From assembly GCA_003134695.1 (NCBI GenBank), contig PLCB01000056.1:32228-96227 (forward strand): DNA of 64,000 nt, read 5' to 3'. The stretch's first letter is position 1, and each line of letters starts with the position of its first letter. This document shows positions 38,163-45,756 of this stretch, one piece after another. The translations under genes and the position numbers were made by a program. The DNA is from Candidatus Zemynaea palustris (GTDB lineage Bacteria > Vulcanimicrobiota > Vulcanimicrobiia > Vulcanimicrobiales > Vulcanimicrobiaceae). Under the pieces are notes generated by a model, which did no database searches, was not told where the DNA came from, and worked only from the letters and a program-made list of their open reading frames with translations.

Positions 38163-38563
38163 GCTCTCTTTTCGCCGCCGTCCCACAGCGCACGCAGCGC
38201 TTCGACCGCTCGCTCGCGTTCTTGTTTGCTCGCCTGAAGGCGCGCCTCGAGACCGAGGCGGCGCGGATCGTCGACCTCGAGGTCCTCGAGCAGTGCCGCG
38301 TACGTGCGGCGGAACGCGTCGTCGTCGGAGATCATCCCGAGTTTTTCCTGGCCGAGCGCAAGGAGATCGAGCGCGTCTTTCGCTTCGCCGTCGAGCAAGC
38401 AGCGGAAGAATTCGACATTGTAGCGCAGCCGCTTCAGCCCCACGCGCAGGGCGTGCAAGTCTTCGTCGCGCCCGCTCCGGAGTGCCGGTTCGCCGTCCGC
38501 GAGAACGCGTCGAAGATGCTTGGCGAGCGTTCGGCAGACGTGCTTAGCCAGCGTTCGCGCCAT
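38096..38563 (-). CDS. CHAD-domain protein, C-terminal half (separate frame)
   Basis: Has 155 residues. LHALRVGLKRLRYNVEFF is the second conserved His/Arg helix of the CHAD domain, which binds inorganic polyphosphate, and it continues through LGQEKLGMISDDDAF. The first half of the domain is encoded by the overlapping gene just upstream (38544-39020) in another frame: the ATG at 38563 lies 20 bases before that gene's stop. Together the two make one full-length CHAD of about 310 residues. Either the protein is made as two coupled polypeptides, or a +1 frameshift joins them, or the gene is broken. Confidence 0.72.
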   Translation of the reverse strand: MARTLAKHVCRTLAKHLRRVLADGEPALRSGRDEDLHALRVGLKRLRYNVEFFRCLLDGEAKDALDLLALGQEKLGMISDDDAFRRTYAALLEDLEVDDPRRLGLEARLQASKQERERAVEALRALWDGGEKRAYPESLTASISEALGSLSNVVS

Positions 38564-39020
38564 CGGCGTCTTTCAAGAGCGCGAAAAAACCGTCACGATC
38601 GAACTGCGAGAGTTCGATTGCGAACTTCGAGAGCGCGCGGCGGCGCCGGTGCGCGATCGTCTCGAGCGCGTAGACGATCCCGGGCGTCTCGTCGACGGTC
38701 GCACCGCCGAGCGCGGCGCGGAGCGCGGCGAGATGGACGTCCGCGTCGCGGACCATGCCGAGCCGGCGTCCCACGCGGCGGGTCGCCTGCGCAAACGGGC
38801 GTAAACGCTTGCGTGGGAGCGCGTCAGCGAAGGTGTCGAGCGCCGAGCGTAAGCGCCTGATCCCCACCCGCATGTCGTGCGTCGCTGTGACGTCCTCGCC
38901 GCTCAAGACGGCGGGCGCCTCGGCGAGCGTCTCTTCCAGGAGGCCGCGCAGGATGGTACGAGCGGCTCGGTCGAGCGACTGCTCGGGTGTCAGCGAATCA
39001 AATCGCGGTGCTTTGGCCAA
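38544..39020 (-). CDS. CHAD-domain protein, N-terminal half
   Basis: Has 158 residues from a TTG at 39020 with GGGGGGAAG directly upstream. The frame stays open farther up but only inside the opposite-strand response-regulator gene. THDMRVGIRRLRSALDTF and RRVGRRLGMVRDADVHLAAL are the first CHAD helices with the basic residues that hold polyphosphate. The frame stops after KDADGANAG, in the middle of the expected domain; the second half is in the +1 frame. Start is 33 bases from the divergent response regulator. Confidence 0.72.
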   Translation of the reverse strand: MAKAPRFDSLTPEQSLDRAARTILRGLLEETLAEAPAVLSGEDVTATHDMRVGIRRLRSALDTFADALPRKRLRPFAQATRRVGRRLGMVRDADVHLAALRAALGGATVDETPGIVYALETIAHRRRRALSKFAIELSQFDRDGFFALLKDADGANAG

Positions 39021-39053
39021 GGCTTCCCCCCAGATAAACCTAATCTTGTCGGC

Positions 39054-39788
39054 GTGGTAACGGAGGCCCCGCCGAGCGCAAAGAAGATCTTGGTGGTCGA
39101 CGACGAGTCGGCGATCTTGCAGACGCTGCGGTTCAATCTCGAGCGCAACGGCTACCAGGTCGCGACGGCGGGCGACGGCCGGTCCGCGATTGCGCTCGCG
39201 GCGCGGGAACATCCCGATCTGATCATCATGGACATCATGCTGCCGGTCCTCGACGGGATCGAAGCCTGCCGAGAAATTCGCAAGACCAGCGGCGTTCCCA
39301 TCATCATGCTTACCGCGAAGGACCAGGAGATCGACAAGGTGTTGGCGCTCGAACTCGGCGCCGACGATTACGTGACCAAACCGTTTTCGTTGCACGAGTT
39401 CCTGGCGCGCGTGAAAGCTCGGCTACGGCGTGCCAGTGAGGCAGACGCGAAGTCGAGCGAGGCGATCGCCGCCGGCGACATCGTGCTCGATCCGGCGCGC
39501 CAATCGCTCGTCGTGCGCGGTCATTCGGTGGCGCTCGCGCCGAAGGAATTTAGCCTGCTCCAGGTTCTGATGGAAAATCGGGGCCGCGTCGTTACGCGCC
39601 AGACCTTGCTCGACAAGGTTTGGGGGTACGACTTCGAGGGGGATCACCAGACGATCAGCGTTCACGTCCGCTGGTTACGCGAAAAAATCGAAATCGATCC
39701 AAACAATCCGCGCCACATCATCACGGTTCGCGGCCGCGGTTATATGTTTGCGTCGGGCGGACGGAGTTCGCTGGAGACCAAGACCTGA
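39054..39788 (+). CDS. phoB: OmpR/PhoB-family response regulator, probable PhoB/PhoP
   Basis: Has 244 residues from a GTG at 39054. The receiver domain has the acidic pair (LVVDDES), phospho-acceptor Asp in LIIMDIMLPVLDG, MLTAKD and VTKPFS. The winged-helix output domain has LAPKEFSLLQVLMENRGRVV and TISVHVRWLREKIE. Its place next to a PhoR-like kinase, Pst genes and tandem 11-bp repeats makes phosphate-starvation control very likely. No Shine-Dalgarno is seen, but TAATCT lies eight bases before the GTG, so the message may be leaderless. Overlaps the kinase gene by four bases. Confidence 0.88.
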   Translation: MVTEAPPSAKKILVVDDESAILQTLRFNLERNGYQVATAGDGRSAIALAAREHPDLIIMDIMLPVLDGIEACREIRKTSGVPIIMLTAKDQEIDKVLALELGADDYVTKPFSLHEFLARVKARLRRASEADAKSSEAIAAGDIVLDPARQSLVVRGHSVALAPKEFSLLQVLMENRGRVVTRQTLLDKVWGYDFEGDHQTISVHVRWLREKIEIDPNNPRHIITVRGRGYMFASGGRSSLETKT

Positions 39789-40939
39789 CGTTCGTCCCGG
39801 GCGAACTGCTGGCGATCGGGCTCGGCTTGGCGGCGGGTTACTTTCTCGGACGCCTGCCGCGCCGGCGAAGCGAGCCGAAACGCGAACCCCCCGCGCCCGC
39901 GACGGCCGAACCCGATCCACGCTTCGAACAACTCCTGCGCTCGCTGCGCGTCGGGGTGCTGCTCTTGGACGGAAACGGCAGGATCGCGATGCTCAACGCG
40001 GCGGCGGCCGCCATCTTTTCGCTCGAAGCCAGAAACGTGGTCGGCCGCTCGCTGATCGAAGTCGTTCCGTCGTTCGAACTCGACAGGCGAGCGCGCGCCG
40101 CGCTCGACGGTCACCCGTCGCGCGCCCAGCTCTCGATCAACCTGGCGGGCAAGCCGCGCATCCTGACCGTCGCGGCGCTGCCCGTAGAGGGAGCCGGCGG
40201 CGCACTGCTCATCGCGGCGGATGAGACGCGGCTGCACGAACTCGAACAGATGCGCAGCGATTTTGTCGCCAACGTTTCGCACGAGCTGCGCACGCCGCTC
40301 TCGTCGATCAACCTGATGATCGAGACGATCCTGAGTACCGACCACGACGAAGAAGCGCTCAAGCTCTTCCTTCCGCGCGTGAAACAGGAAGTCGACCGGA
40401 TGGTGCAATTGGTCGCCGATCTGCTCGATCTCGCGGCGGTCGAATCGGGCCATCTCCGGCTGCGCTCGGAAGTCGTCGATCTCTCCGGCGTGGCCGCGCG
40501 GATCCTTGAGACGTTCGAACCTCGCGCCGCGCAGGCCGGCGTCGCCTTGCGTTTTTCGGGCGAGCGCGCGCCCCTGCGCGGCGATCCGGAGCGGCTTGCG
40601 CAAGTCATCGTCAACCTCGTGGACAACGCGCTTCGCAACACTCCGGCAGGCGGTGCGATCGACGTCGAGGTCCGGCGCAGCGGCGAAACCATCGCGCTAC
40701 GCGTAAGCGACACGGGCGTCGGGATTCCGTTCGGCGATCTGGCCCACGTCTTCGAGCGCTTTTACGTCGTCGATCGATCGCGCGCGCGCGAATCGAGTGG
40801 AACCGGGCTCGGGCTTTCGATCGTCAAACATATCGTCGAAGCGCACGGCGGCAGCGCGAGCGCCGAGTCGGAGCTCGGGTACGGAGCGGCGTTTACGTGC
40901 GAATTTCCGGCTGAGCCGGCGACGGCAGCAGCGGGTTAA
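39785..40939 (+). CDS. phoR: PhoR-like sensor histidine kinase, apparent CTG start
   Basis: Has 384 residues from CTG 39785 overlapping the regulator's stop (CTGA), with GGAG nine bases upstream; no ATG/GTG/TTG lies in frame between that stop and the membrane helix. A single N-terminal helix (about 5-22) has no periplasmic sensor domain, as in PhoR. A PAS domain (GVLLLDGNGRIAMLNAAAAA), the HisKA box VSHELRTPLSSINLMI, the N-box NLVDNALRNTPAGG, DTGVGIPFGD and GTGLGLSIVKHIVEAHGG follow. Such PhoR proteins sense phosphate through the Pst transporter, usually with PhoU, which is not in this window. Confidence 0.88.
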   Translation: MTFVPGELLAIGLGLAAGYFLGRLPRRRSEPKREPPAPATAEPDPRFEQLLRSLRVGVLLLDGNGRIAMLNAAAAAIFSLEARNVVGRSLIEVVPSFELDRRARAALDGHPSRAQLSINLAGKPRILTVAALPVEGAGGALLIAADETRLHELEQMRSDFVANVSHELRTPLSSINLMIETILSTDHDEEALKLFLPRVKQEVDRMVQLVADLLDLAAVESGHLRLRSEVVDLSGVAARILETFEPRAAQAGVALRFSGERAPLRGDPERLAQVIVNLVDNALRNTPAGGAIDVEVRRSGETIALRVSDTGVGIPFGDLAHVFERFYVVDRSRARESSGTGLGLSIVKHIVEAHGGSASAESELGYGAAFTCEFPAEPATAAAG

Positions 40940-40960
40940 CAGGGCCCCTCAGCCCGTCGC

Positions 40961-40999
40961 CTTAAGGTCGCCTTAAGCTGCTCTTAAGCGGCGCTTATG
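40961..40999 (+). promoter_or_regulatory. Pho-box array upstream of pstB1
   Basis: CTTAAG at 40961, 40972 and 40983 and CTTATG at 40994: four units with an exact 11-base period in the 85-base gap between the kinase and pstB1. Direct repeats at 11-bp spacing are the hallmark of PhoB/PhoP-class operators. The units resemble the cyanobacterial SphR box (PyTTAAPyPy(T/A) with 3-base spacers). The array lies just behind the phoBR-like pair, so autologous control is likely. No clear -10 is visible after it. Confidence 0.8.
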
Positions 41000-41024
41000 T
41001 TGCCGCGGGCAGCATGAGAAGGCT

Positions 41025-41891
41025 TTGAACGAGGCCGCTTCTTCTACCATTGAAGGTCCGGTGCCGGCCCCTTATCAGTTTCCCTATCTCGTCGGCGGCG
41101 CCGAGACGTTGGCCCGGCCCGCGTCCGAACCTCGACCGCCGTCCAAGATGGCGACCGACGGTCTCAACGTGTTCTACGGACAGTTCCACGCGATCAAGCA
41201 CGTCACGCTCTCGCTTCCCGATCGGCGGGTCAGCGCGTTGATCGGTCCGTCCGGTTGTGGCAAGTCGACCTTCCTGCGCGCGCTGAACCGCATGCACGAT
41301 CTCACGCCGGAGGCGCGCGTCGAGGGGAGTGTGACCCTCGACGGCACCGACATCTACGGACCTGGGATCGATCCGGTCGAGGTCCGGCATCGCATCGGAA
41401 TGGTCTTCCAGCGGGCCAATCCGTTTCCCAAATCGATCTTCGAAAACGTCGTGTTCGGCCCGAAGGTGCACGGCGAACGCCGCCATCGCGAGTTGATCGA
41501 GATCTGCGAGCGAAGCCTCGTGAAAGCCGCGCTCTGGGACGAGGTCAAGGACCGCCTGAATTCGTCGGCGTTGGGCCTCTCCGGGGGACAGCAGCAGCGG
41601 TTGTGCATCGCCCGGCAGCTCGCGGTCGAGCCCGAAGTGATTTTGATGGACGAGCCGGCGTCGGCGCTCGACCCGCTGGCGACCGCGAAGATCGAAGACC
41701 TCATCTTCGCGCTGCGGCGTGATTACGCGGTGGTGATCGTGACGCACTCGATGCAGCAGGCCGCGCGCGTCTCCGATCTGACGTCGTTCTTCCTGCTCGG
41801 CGAGATGATCGAAACCGGCCCGACCGCGGAGGTCTTCACGCACCCGACCGATCGCCGCACCGAAGATTACATCACCGGGCGTTTTGGTTAG
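41025..41891 (+). CDS. pstB: PstB1, phosphate ABC transporter ATPase (first copy)
   Basis: Cytoplasmic ATPase that powers the PstCA phosphate channel. Up to 288 residues from a TTG start. About 40 N-terminal residues rich in Pro/Ala come before the family core ([16 protein letters not shown]), so a later start is possible. Walker A is [17 protein letters not shown], the signature [15 protein letters not shown], Walker [14 protein letters not shown], the switch histidine VTHSMQQA, and the PstB C-terminus [10 protein letters not shown] is complete. It has its own Pho-box array and stands apart from the pstSCA-pstB2 operon. Confidence 0.93.
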   Translation: MNEAASSTIEGPVPAPYQFPYLVGGAETLARPASEPRPPSKMATDGLNVFYGQFHAIKHVTLSLPDRRVSALIGPSGCGKSTFLRALNRMHDLTPEARVEGSVTLDGTDIYGPGIDPVEVRHRIGMVFQRANPFPKSIFENVVFGPKVHGERRHRELIEICERSLVKAALWDEVKDRLNSSALGLSGGQQQRLCIARQLAVEPEVILMDEPASALDPLATAKIEDLIFALRRDYAVVIVTHSMQQAARVSDLTSFFLLGEMIETGPTAEVFTHPTDRRTEDYITGRFG

Positions 41892-41903
41892 CCATGTTAA
41901 GGC

Positions 41904-41958
41904 CATTAATGTCGCCTAAGCTGCGCTTAACCTGCTCTTGATGCGCGTGGAATATCCT
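41904..41958 (+). promoter_or_regulatory. Pho-box array and -10 element upstream of pstS
   Basis: CATTAA (41904), CCTAAG (41915), CTTAAC (41926) and CTTGAT (41937) repeat every 11 bases. CTTAACCT at 41926 matches the cyanobacterial Pho-box unit exactly. Ten bases after the last unit lies TATCCT (41953-41958), a plausible -10; Pho-activated promoters place the last repeat over the -35 region in just this way. The pstS start is 41 bases further on, with AAAGGAAA as ribosome-binding site. Confidence 0.8.
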
Positions 41959-41999
41959 GGAAGCGACCTTGCTCGCTCCCGAAAGGAAACCTCGCTCTG

Positions 42000-43034
42000 A
42001 TGAAACGCGTCAACGTTCTTGGTGCCGCTCTCTCTTTTGCTGCACTCGTGGTCGCGCCGGCGCTCGCCGCGACGCAATTGACCGGCGCCGGCTCGTCGTT
42101 CGTCAATCCATTTTTCTCCAAGGCGTTCTACGAATACAGCGCGGCGCATAGCGACGTCACCGTCAACTATCAGCCGATCGGCAGCGGCGGCGGCATCCAG
42201 CAATTCACGCAGCGCACGGTCGACTTCGGCGCCTCCGACGTTCCGATGAACGCCGACGAGATCAAGCGTCTTCCGGCGTCCGCGGTCCAAGTCCCGATCG
42301 CGCTCGGTGGCGTCGCCGTAACCTACAACCTTCCGAGTTTCATCAAGGGCGGGCTCAAACTCACGCGCGAGACGCTGGCCGACATCTATCTCGGAAAGAT
42401 CGCCAAGTGGAACGACCCGCGCCTGACCAAGATCAATCCCGGCGCGGAACTTCCCGACGCGCCGATCATCGTGGTCCACCGCTCCGATGGGTCGGGTACG
42501 ACCTACATTTTCACAGACTTTCTCAGTCACGTTTCGGGCGAATGGAAGTCCAAGGTCGGAACGGGAAAGAGCGTCGAGTGGCCCGCGCCGAGTGCCGTCG
42601 GCGGCAAGGGCAATGACGGTGTCGCGGGCGCCGTTCGGCAAACGTCGGGCTCGATCGGCTACGTCGAACTGGCCTACGTGCACGAGAACAAGATGACGCA
42701 GGCGCAACTGCAGAACGCTGCCGGCCGCTTCGGTTTCTGCACGGGACGCGGCGTCGCCGCGGCGGCCGCGACGAAGCTGAATCTCACGCCGACCGATTTC
42801 TCGATCGTCGACACGAAGGGCGAGACCGCTTGGCCCATCGCGGGCTACACCTGGGCCTTCATGTATCGCGAGTACCAGAAACCGGAAGAGAAGAGTCGCG
42901 CGAAGATGGTTCGCGACGTGCTGGAGTGGACCGCTACGTCGGGCCAGCGCATCGCCGGGACGCTCGACTACGTCCCGCTTCCTGAGAGCGTCCAAGAGAT
43001 CGCCAAGAAGAGCCTCTCAGAAATAAAGGTCTAG
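42000..43034 (+). CDS. pstS: PstS, periplasmic phosphate-binding protein
   Basis: High-affinity phosphate receptor for the Pst importer. It has 344 residues. A signal peptide (about 1-22, ending APALAA) is followed by TQLTGAGSSFVNPFFSKAF, the invariant start of PstS, FGASDVPMNADE, and VHRSDGSGTTYIFTDFL with phosphate ligands, plus GVAGAVRQTSGSIGYVELAY. No lipobox cysteine, so it is soluble in a periplasm, which implies an outer membrane or other retention. First gene of pstS-pstC-pstA-pstB2. Confidence 0.95.
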   Translation: MKRVNVLGAALSFAALVVAPALAATQLTGAGSSFVNPFFSKAFYEYSAAHSDVTVNYQPIGSGGGIQQFTQRTVDFGASDVPMNADEIKRLPASAVQVPIALGGVAVTYNLPSFIKGGLKLTRETLADIYLGKIAKWNDPRLTKINPGAELPDAPIIVVHRSDGSGTTYIFTDFLSHVSGEWKSKVGTGKSVEWPAPSAVGGKGNDGVAGAVRQTSGSIGYVELAYVHENKMTQAQLQNAAGRFGFCTGRGVAAAAATKLNLTPTDFSIVDTKGETAWPIAGYTWAFMYREYQKPEEKSRAKMVRDVLEWTATSGQRIAGTLDYVPLPESVQEIAKKSLSEIKV

Positions 43035-43041
43035 ACGCCGA

Positions 43042-43992
43042 GTGCAAAGCGAGAGCCACGAACAACTCCATCTGCGCCGTTCGCGCATCTCCGACCGCTG
43101 GTTTATGGCGGGAGTATACGGTGCGACCGGGTTGTTCGTGGCGATCGTGGCCGGCTTGTTCGTCGAATTGTATGCCGGCTCGTCGAGTTCGATCCACGCC
43201 TTCGGCTTCAAGTTCCTGACGAGCAGTCACTGGAACCCCGTCACCAACCAGTTCGGCGCGCTGCCGATGATCTACGGCACGGTCGTCTCTTCGCTGATCG
43301 CGATCGTGCTGGCCGGTTTCGTCGGCGTTTTTGGCGCCGCGTACCTGGTCGAATTTGCGCCGCGCGCGGTCGCGCGGCCGCTCGCGTTCCTGATCGAGCT
43401 GCTGGCGGCCGTGCCGAGCGTGATCTTCGGGTTGTGGGGTCTCTTCATTCTAGCACCCGTCTTGCGAGCGTACGTCGAACCGTTCTTGCAGGCGAAGTTC
43501 GGGTTCTTGCCCATCTTCCAAGGCTTCATCTTCGGAAGCAGCCTGTTTACCGCGGGCATCGTCCTCGCGATCATGATCGTTCCGACGGTCTCGGCGATCA
43601 CGCGAGACGTGATAGCCGCCGTCGCGCGCGAACACCGTGAAGCGTCGATGGCGCTCGGCGCGACGCGCTGGGAGACGATGGCGAGGGTGATCCTGCCGGG
43701 CGCGACGACCGGGATCTTCGGTGCGTGCGTCCTCGCGCTCGGCCGCGCACTCGGCGAGACGATCGCGACCACCATGGTCATCGGAAACAAACCCGCGATC
43801 GCGGCCTCGCTCTTTCAGCCGGCGTACACGCTCGCGAGCGTGATCGCCAACGAGTTCACCGAAGCGACCTCCGATCTGTACGTCAGCGCCCTGATCGAAC
43901 TGGGTCTGCTTCTGTTCGTCGTGAGCCTCGCGGTCAACGGCATCGCGCGCGTGCTGACCTGGACCGTGTTGCGGCCCGCGAAGGCGCGCTAG
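43042..43992 (+). CDS. pstC: PstC, phosphate ABC transporter permease
   Basis: Has 316 residues from a GTG eight bases after pstS. Six predicted membrane helices. The inner-membrane-component motif EHREASMALGATRWETM (the loop that docks on PstB) and ALGRALGETIATTMVIGN identify it as PstC rather than PstA. A stretch near residue 50-70 (FGFKFLTSSHWNPVTNQFG) is the usual first periplasmic loop. Confidence 0.94.
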   Translation: MQSESHEQLHLRRSRISDRWFMAGVYGATGLFVAIVAGLFVELYAGSSSSIHAFGFKFLTSSHWNPVTNQFGALPMIYGTVVSSLIAIVLAGFVGVFGAAYLVEFAPRAVARPLAFLIELLAAVPSVIFGLWGLFILAPVLRAYVEPFLQAKFGFLPIFQGFIFGSSLFTAGIVLAIMIVPTVSAITRDVIAAVAREHREASMALGATRWETMARVILPGATTGIFGACVLALGRALGETIATTMVIGNKPAIAASLFQPAYTLASVIANEFTEATSDLYVSALIELGLLLFVVSLAVNGIARVLTWTVLRPAKAR

Positions 43993-43999
43993 TGCACGA

Positions 44000-44884
44000 A
44001 TGACGACCACGCGTTCGCAGCTTCCGTTCGGAAGGCGTCCGCTGACGGCGCACATGCGCTGGCGCTACGGCTGGAGCGCAGTCGGCGTGATCGGTTCCGG
44101 GTTCTGCGCCGGTTTGGCGGCCTCGCTGTTACTCCTGATTCTCGGCTACGTCGCGATCCAAGGCGTCGCCGCGCTCAACCCCGCGTTCTTGACGCACGTT
44201 CCGCGGCCCGTCGGCGTTCCGGGGGCCGGCGTCGCGAACGGGATCGTCGGAACGTTCATCGTCGTCGGGATCGCCGTCGCGCTGGCGACGCCGGTCGGCG
44301 TGTTCACCGGCATCTATCTCGCGCTCTTCGGCCGTGGCAGGTTCGCTGAGACGGTACGTTTCTTGGCGGACGTCCTCTCCGGCATCCCGAGCATCGCGAT
44401 CGGTTTGTTCGCGTACACGCTGTTCGTGCAACCATTCCGCCACTTCTCGGCGCTGTCGGCGTCGCTGGCTTTCGCGATTCTGATGCTGCCGCTGATCATT
44501 CGCACCGCCGAAGAGTCGATCGCGCGCGTCCCCACGCGCGTGCGCGAGGGCGCGCTGGCACTCGGCATCTCGACCTACTCGTCGACGATTCACATCATCG
44601 TGCCGGCGGCGCGGGCCGGGATCATCACCGGGCTGCTGCTGGCGATCGCGCGCGTGACCGGCGAGACGGCGCCGCTGTTGTTTACGGCGTTCGGCAGCCA
44701 GTTTTGGGAACTCAATCCGACCAATCCGATGGCGGTGCTGGCGCTCCAAGTTTTCACCTACGCGATCTCGCCGTATGAAGATTGGCACCGCCAGGCGTGG
44801 GCCGGCGCGTTCTTGCTGATCGTCGCCGTCCTGATCCTCAACGTGAGCGCGCGGCTCGTGCTTCGCAATCGGTTCGAAGCGTGA
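44000..44884 (+). CDS. pstA: PstA, phosphate ABC transporter permease
   Basis: Has 294 residues, six predicted membrane helices. It pairs with PstC to form the channel. [23 protein letters not shown] is represented by its core [19 protein letters not shown], typical of Pst[15 protein letters not shown] and [19 protein letters not shown] (PstB-docking loop) follow, with [16 protein letters not shown] near the end. Its stop overlaps the GTG of pstB2. Confidence 0.94.
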   Translation: MTTTRSQLPFGRRPLTAHMRWRYGWSAVGVIGSGFCAGLAASLLLLILGYVAIQGVAALNPAFLTHVPRPVGVPGAGVANGIVGTFIVVGIAVALATPVGVFTGIYLALFGRGRFAETVRFLADVLSGIPSIAIGLFAYTLFVQPFRHFSALSASLAFAILMLPLIIRTAEESIARVPTRVREGALALGISTYSSTIHIIVPAARAGIITGLLLAIARVTGETAPLLFTAFGSQFWELNPTNPMAVLALQVFTYAISPYEDWHRQAWAGAFLLIVAVLILNVSARLVLRNRFEA

Positions 44885-45705
44885 GCACGCTCGTGACCGT
44901 CGGCGCGCGCCGCGAGCCGGGCTTCATGGTGACGGCGCTGCTGGTCGCCGACAAGCTCACCGCGTACTACGGACTTCATCCGGCGATCGCCGACGTCTCG
45001 CTGGGCTTCTTCGCGAAGAGCGTCACGGCGATAATCGGCCCCTCGGGGTGCGGCAAGTCGACACTTCTGCGCTGCCTCAATCGCATCCACGAAACCGTCC
45101 CCGGCGCGTGGGTGCAGGGCCGTGTCTTGCTTGACGGCGGCGACACCTATTCACCCGACGTCAGCGCCGCTTCGGTGCGGCGCCGGATTGGGATGGTTTT
45201 TCAGCGAGCCAATCCGTTCCCGACGATGTCGATCCTCGACGACGTCACGAGCGGCTTGCGCTATGCCGGCCGTGCAAGGACCCACGCCGAGAAACTGGAG
45301 AGTGCCGAGCGCGTCTTGCAACTGGCCGCGCTATGGGACGAAGTGAAGGACAAGCTCGAGATGCCCGGGATGAGCCTCTCGGGGGGACAACAGCAGCGGC
45401 TGTGCATCGCGCGCGCGCTTGCGATCGACCCGGACGTCTTGCTCATGGACGAGCCCACGTCGGCGCTGGATCCGCTCGCGACCGCCAAGATCGAAGACTT
45501 GATCGGCGTGCTCTCCAATGATTACACGATCGCAATGGTCTCGCACAACATGCAGCAGGCCGCTCGCGTTTCGAATTATACGGCCTTCATGTTGGCCGGC
45601 GCCGATCGCATCGGACGGCTGGTGGAATTCGGCGAAACCAACCAAATGTTCACGCGGCCGCAGGAGCGGCAAACCGAGGACTATATTACCGGGCGCTTCG
45701 GGTAG
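44881..45705 (+). CDS. pstB: PstB2, phosphate ABC transporter ATPase (second copy)
   Basis: Has 274 residues from a GTG overlapping pstA. Complete ABC core: [65 protein letters not shown], and the same C-terminus as PstB1 ([10 protein letters not shown]). The N-terminus is shorter than in PstB1. It is co-translated with the permeases and so is probably the main energiser. Usually phoU follows pstB; here the operon ends and a PLP-enzyme gene starts after 51 bases. Confidence 0.94.
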   Translation: MSTLVTVGARREPGFMVTALLVADKLTAYYGLHPAIADVSLGFFAKSVTAIIGPSGCGKSTLLRCLNRIHETVPGAWVQGRVLLDGGDTYSPDVSAASVRRRIGMVFQRANPFPTMSILDDVTSGLRYAGRARTHAEKLESAERVLQLAALWDEVKDKLEMPGMSLSGGQQQRLCIARALAIDPDVLLMDEPTSALDPLATAKIEDLIGVLSNDYTIAMVSHNMQQAARVSNYTAFMLAGADRIGRLVEFGETNQMFTRPQERQTEDYITGRFG

Positions 45706-45756
45706 ACCCAATGAGGGCGCGCTCGGCGGGTGTCGAAGGCCTGTCGGCAATAACGT

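Noticed and set aside
38877..39053. Earlier start of the response regulator
   Set aside because: Those codons lie within the opposite-strand CHAD gene and do not resemble a receiver-domain N-terminus.
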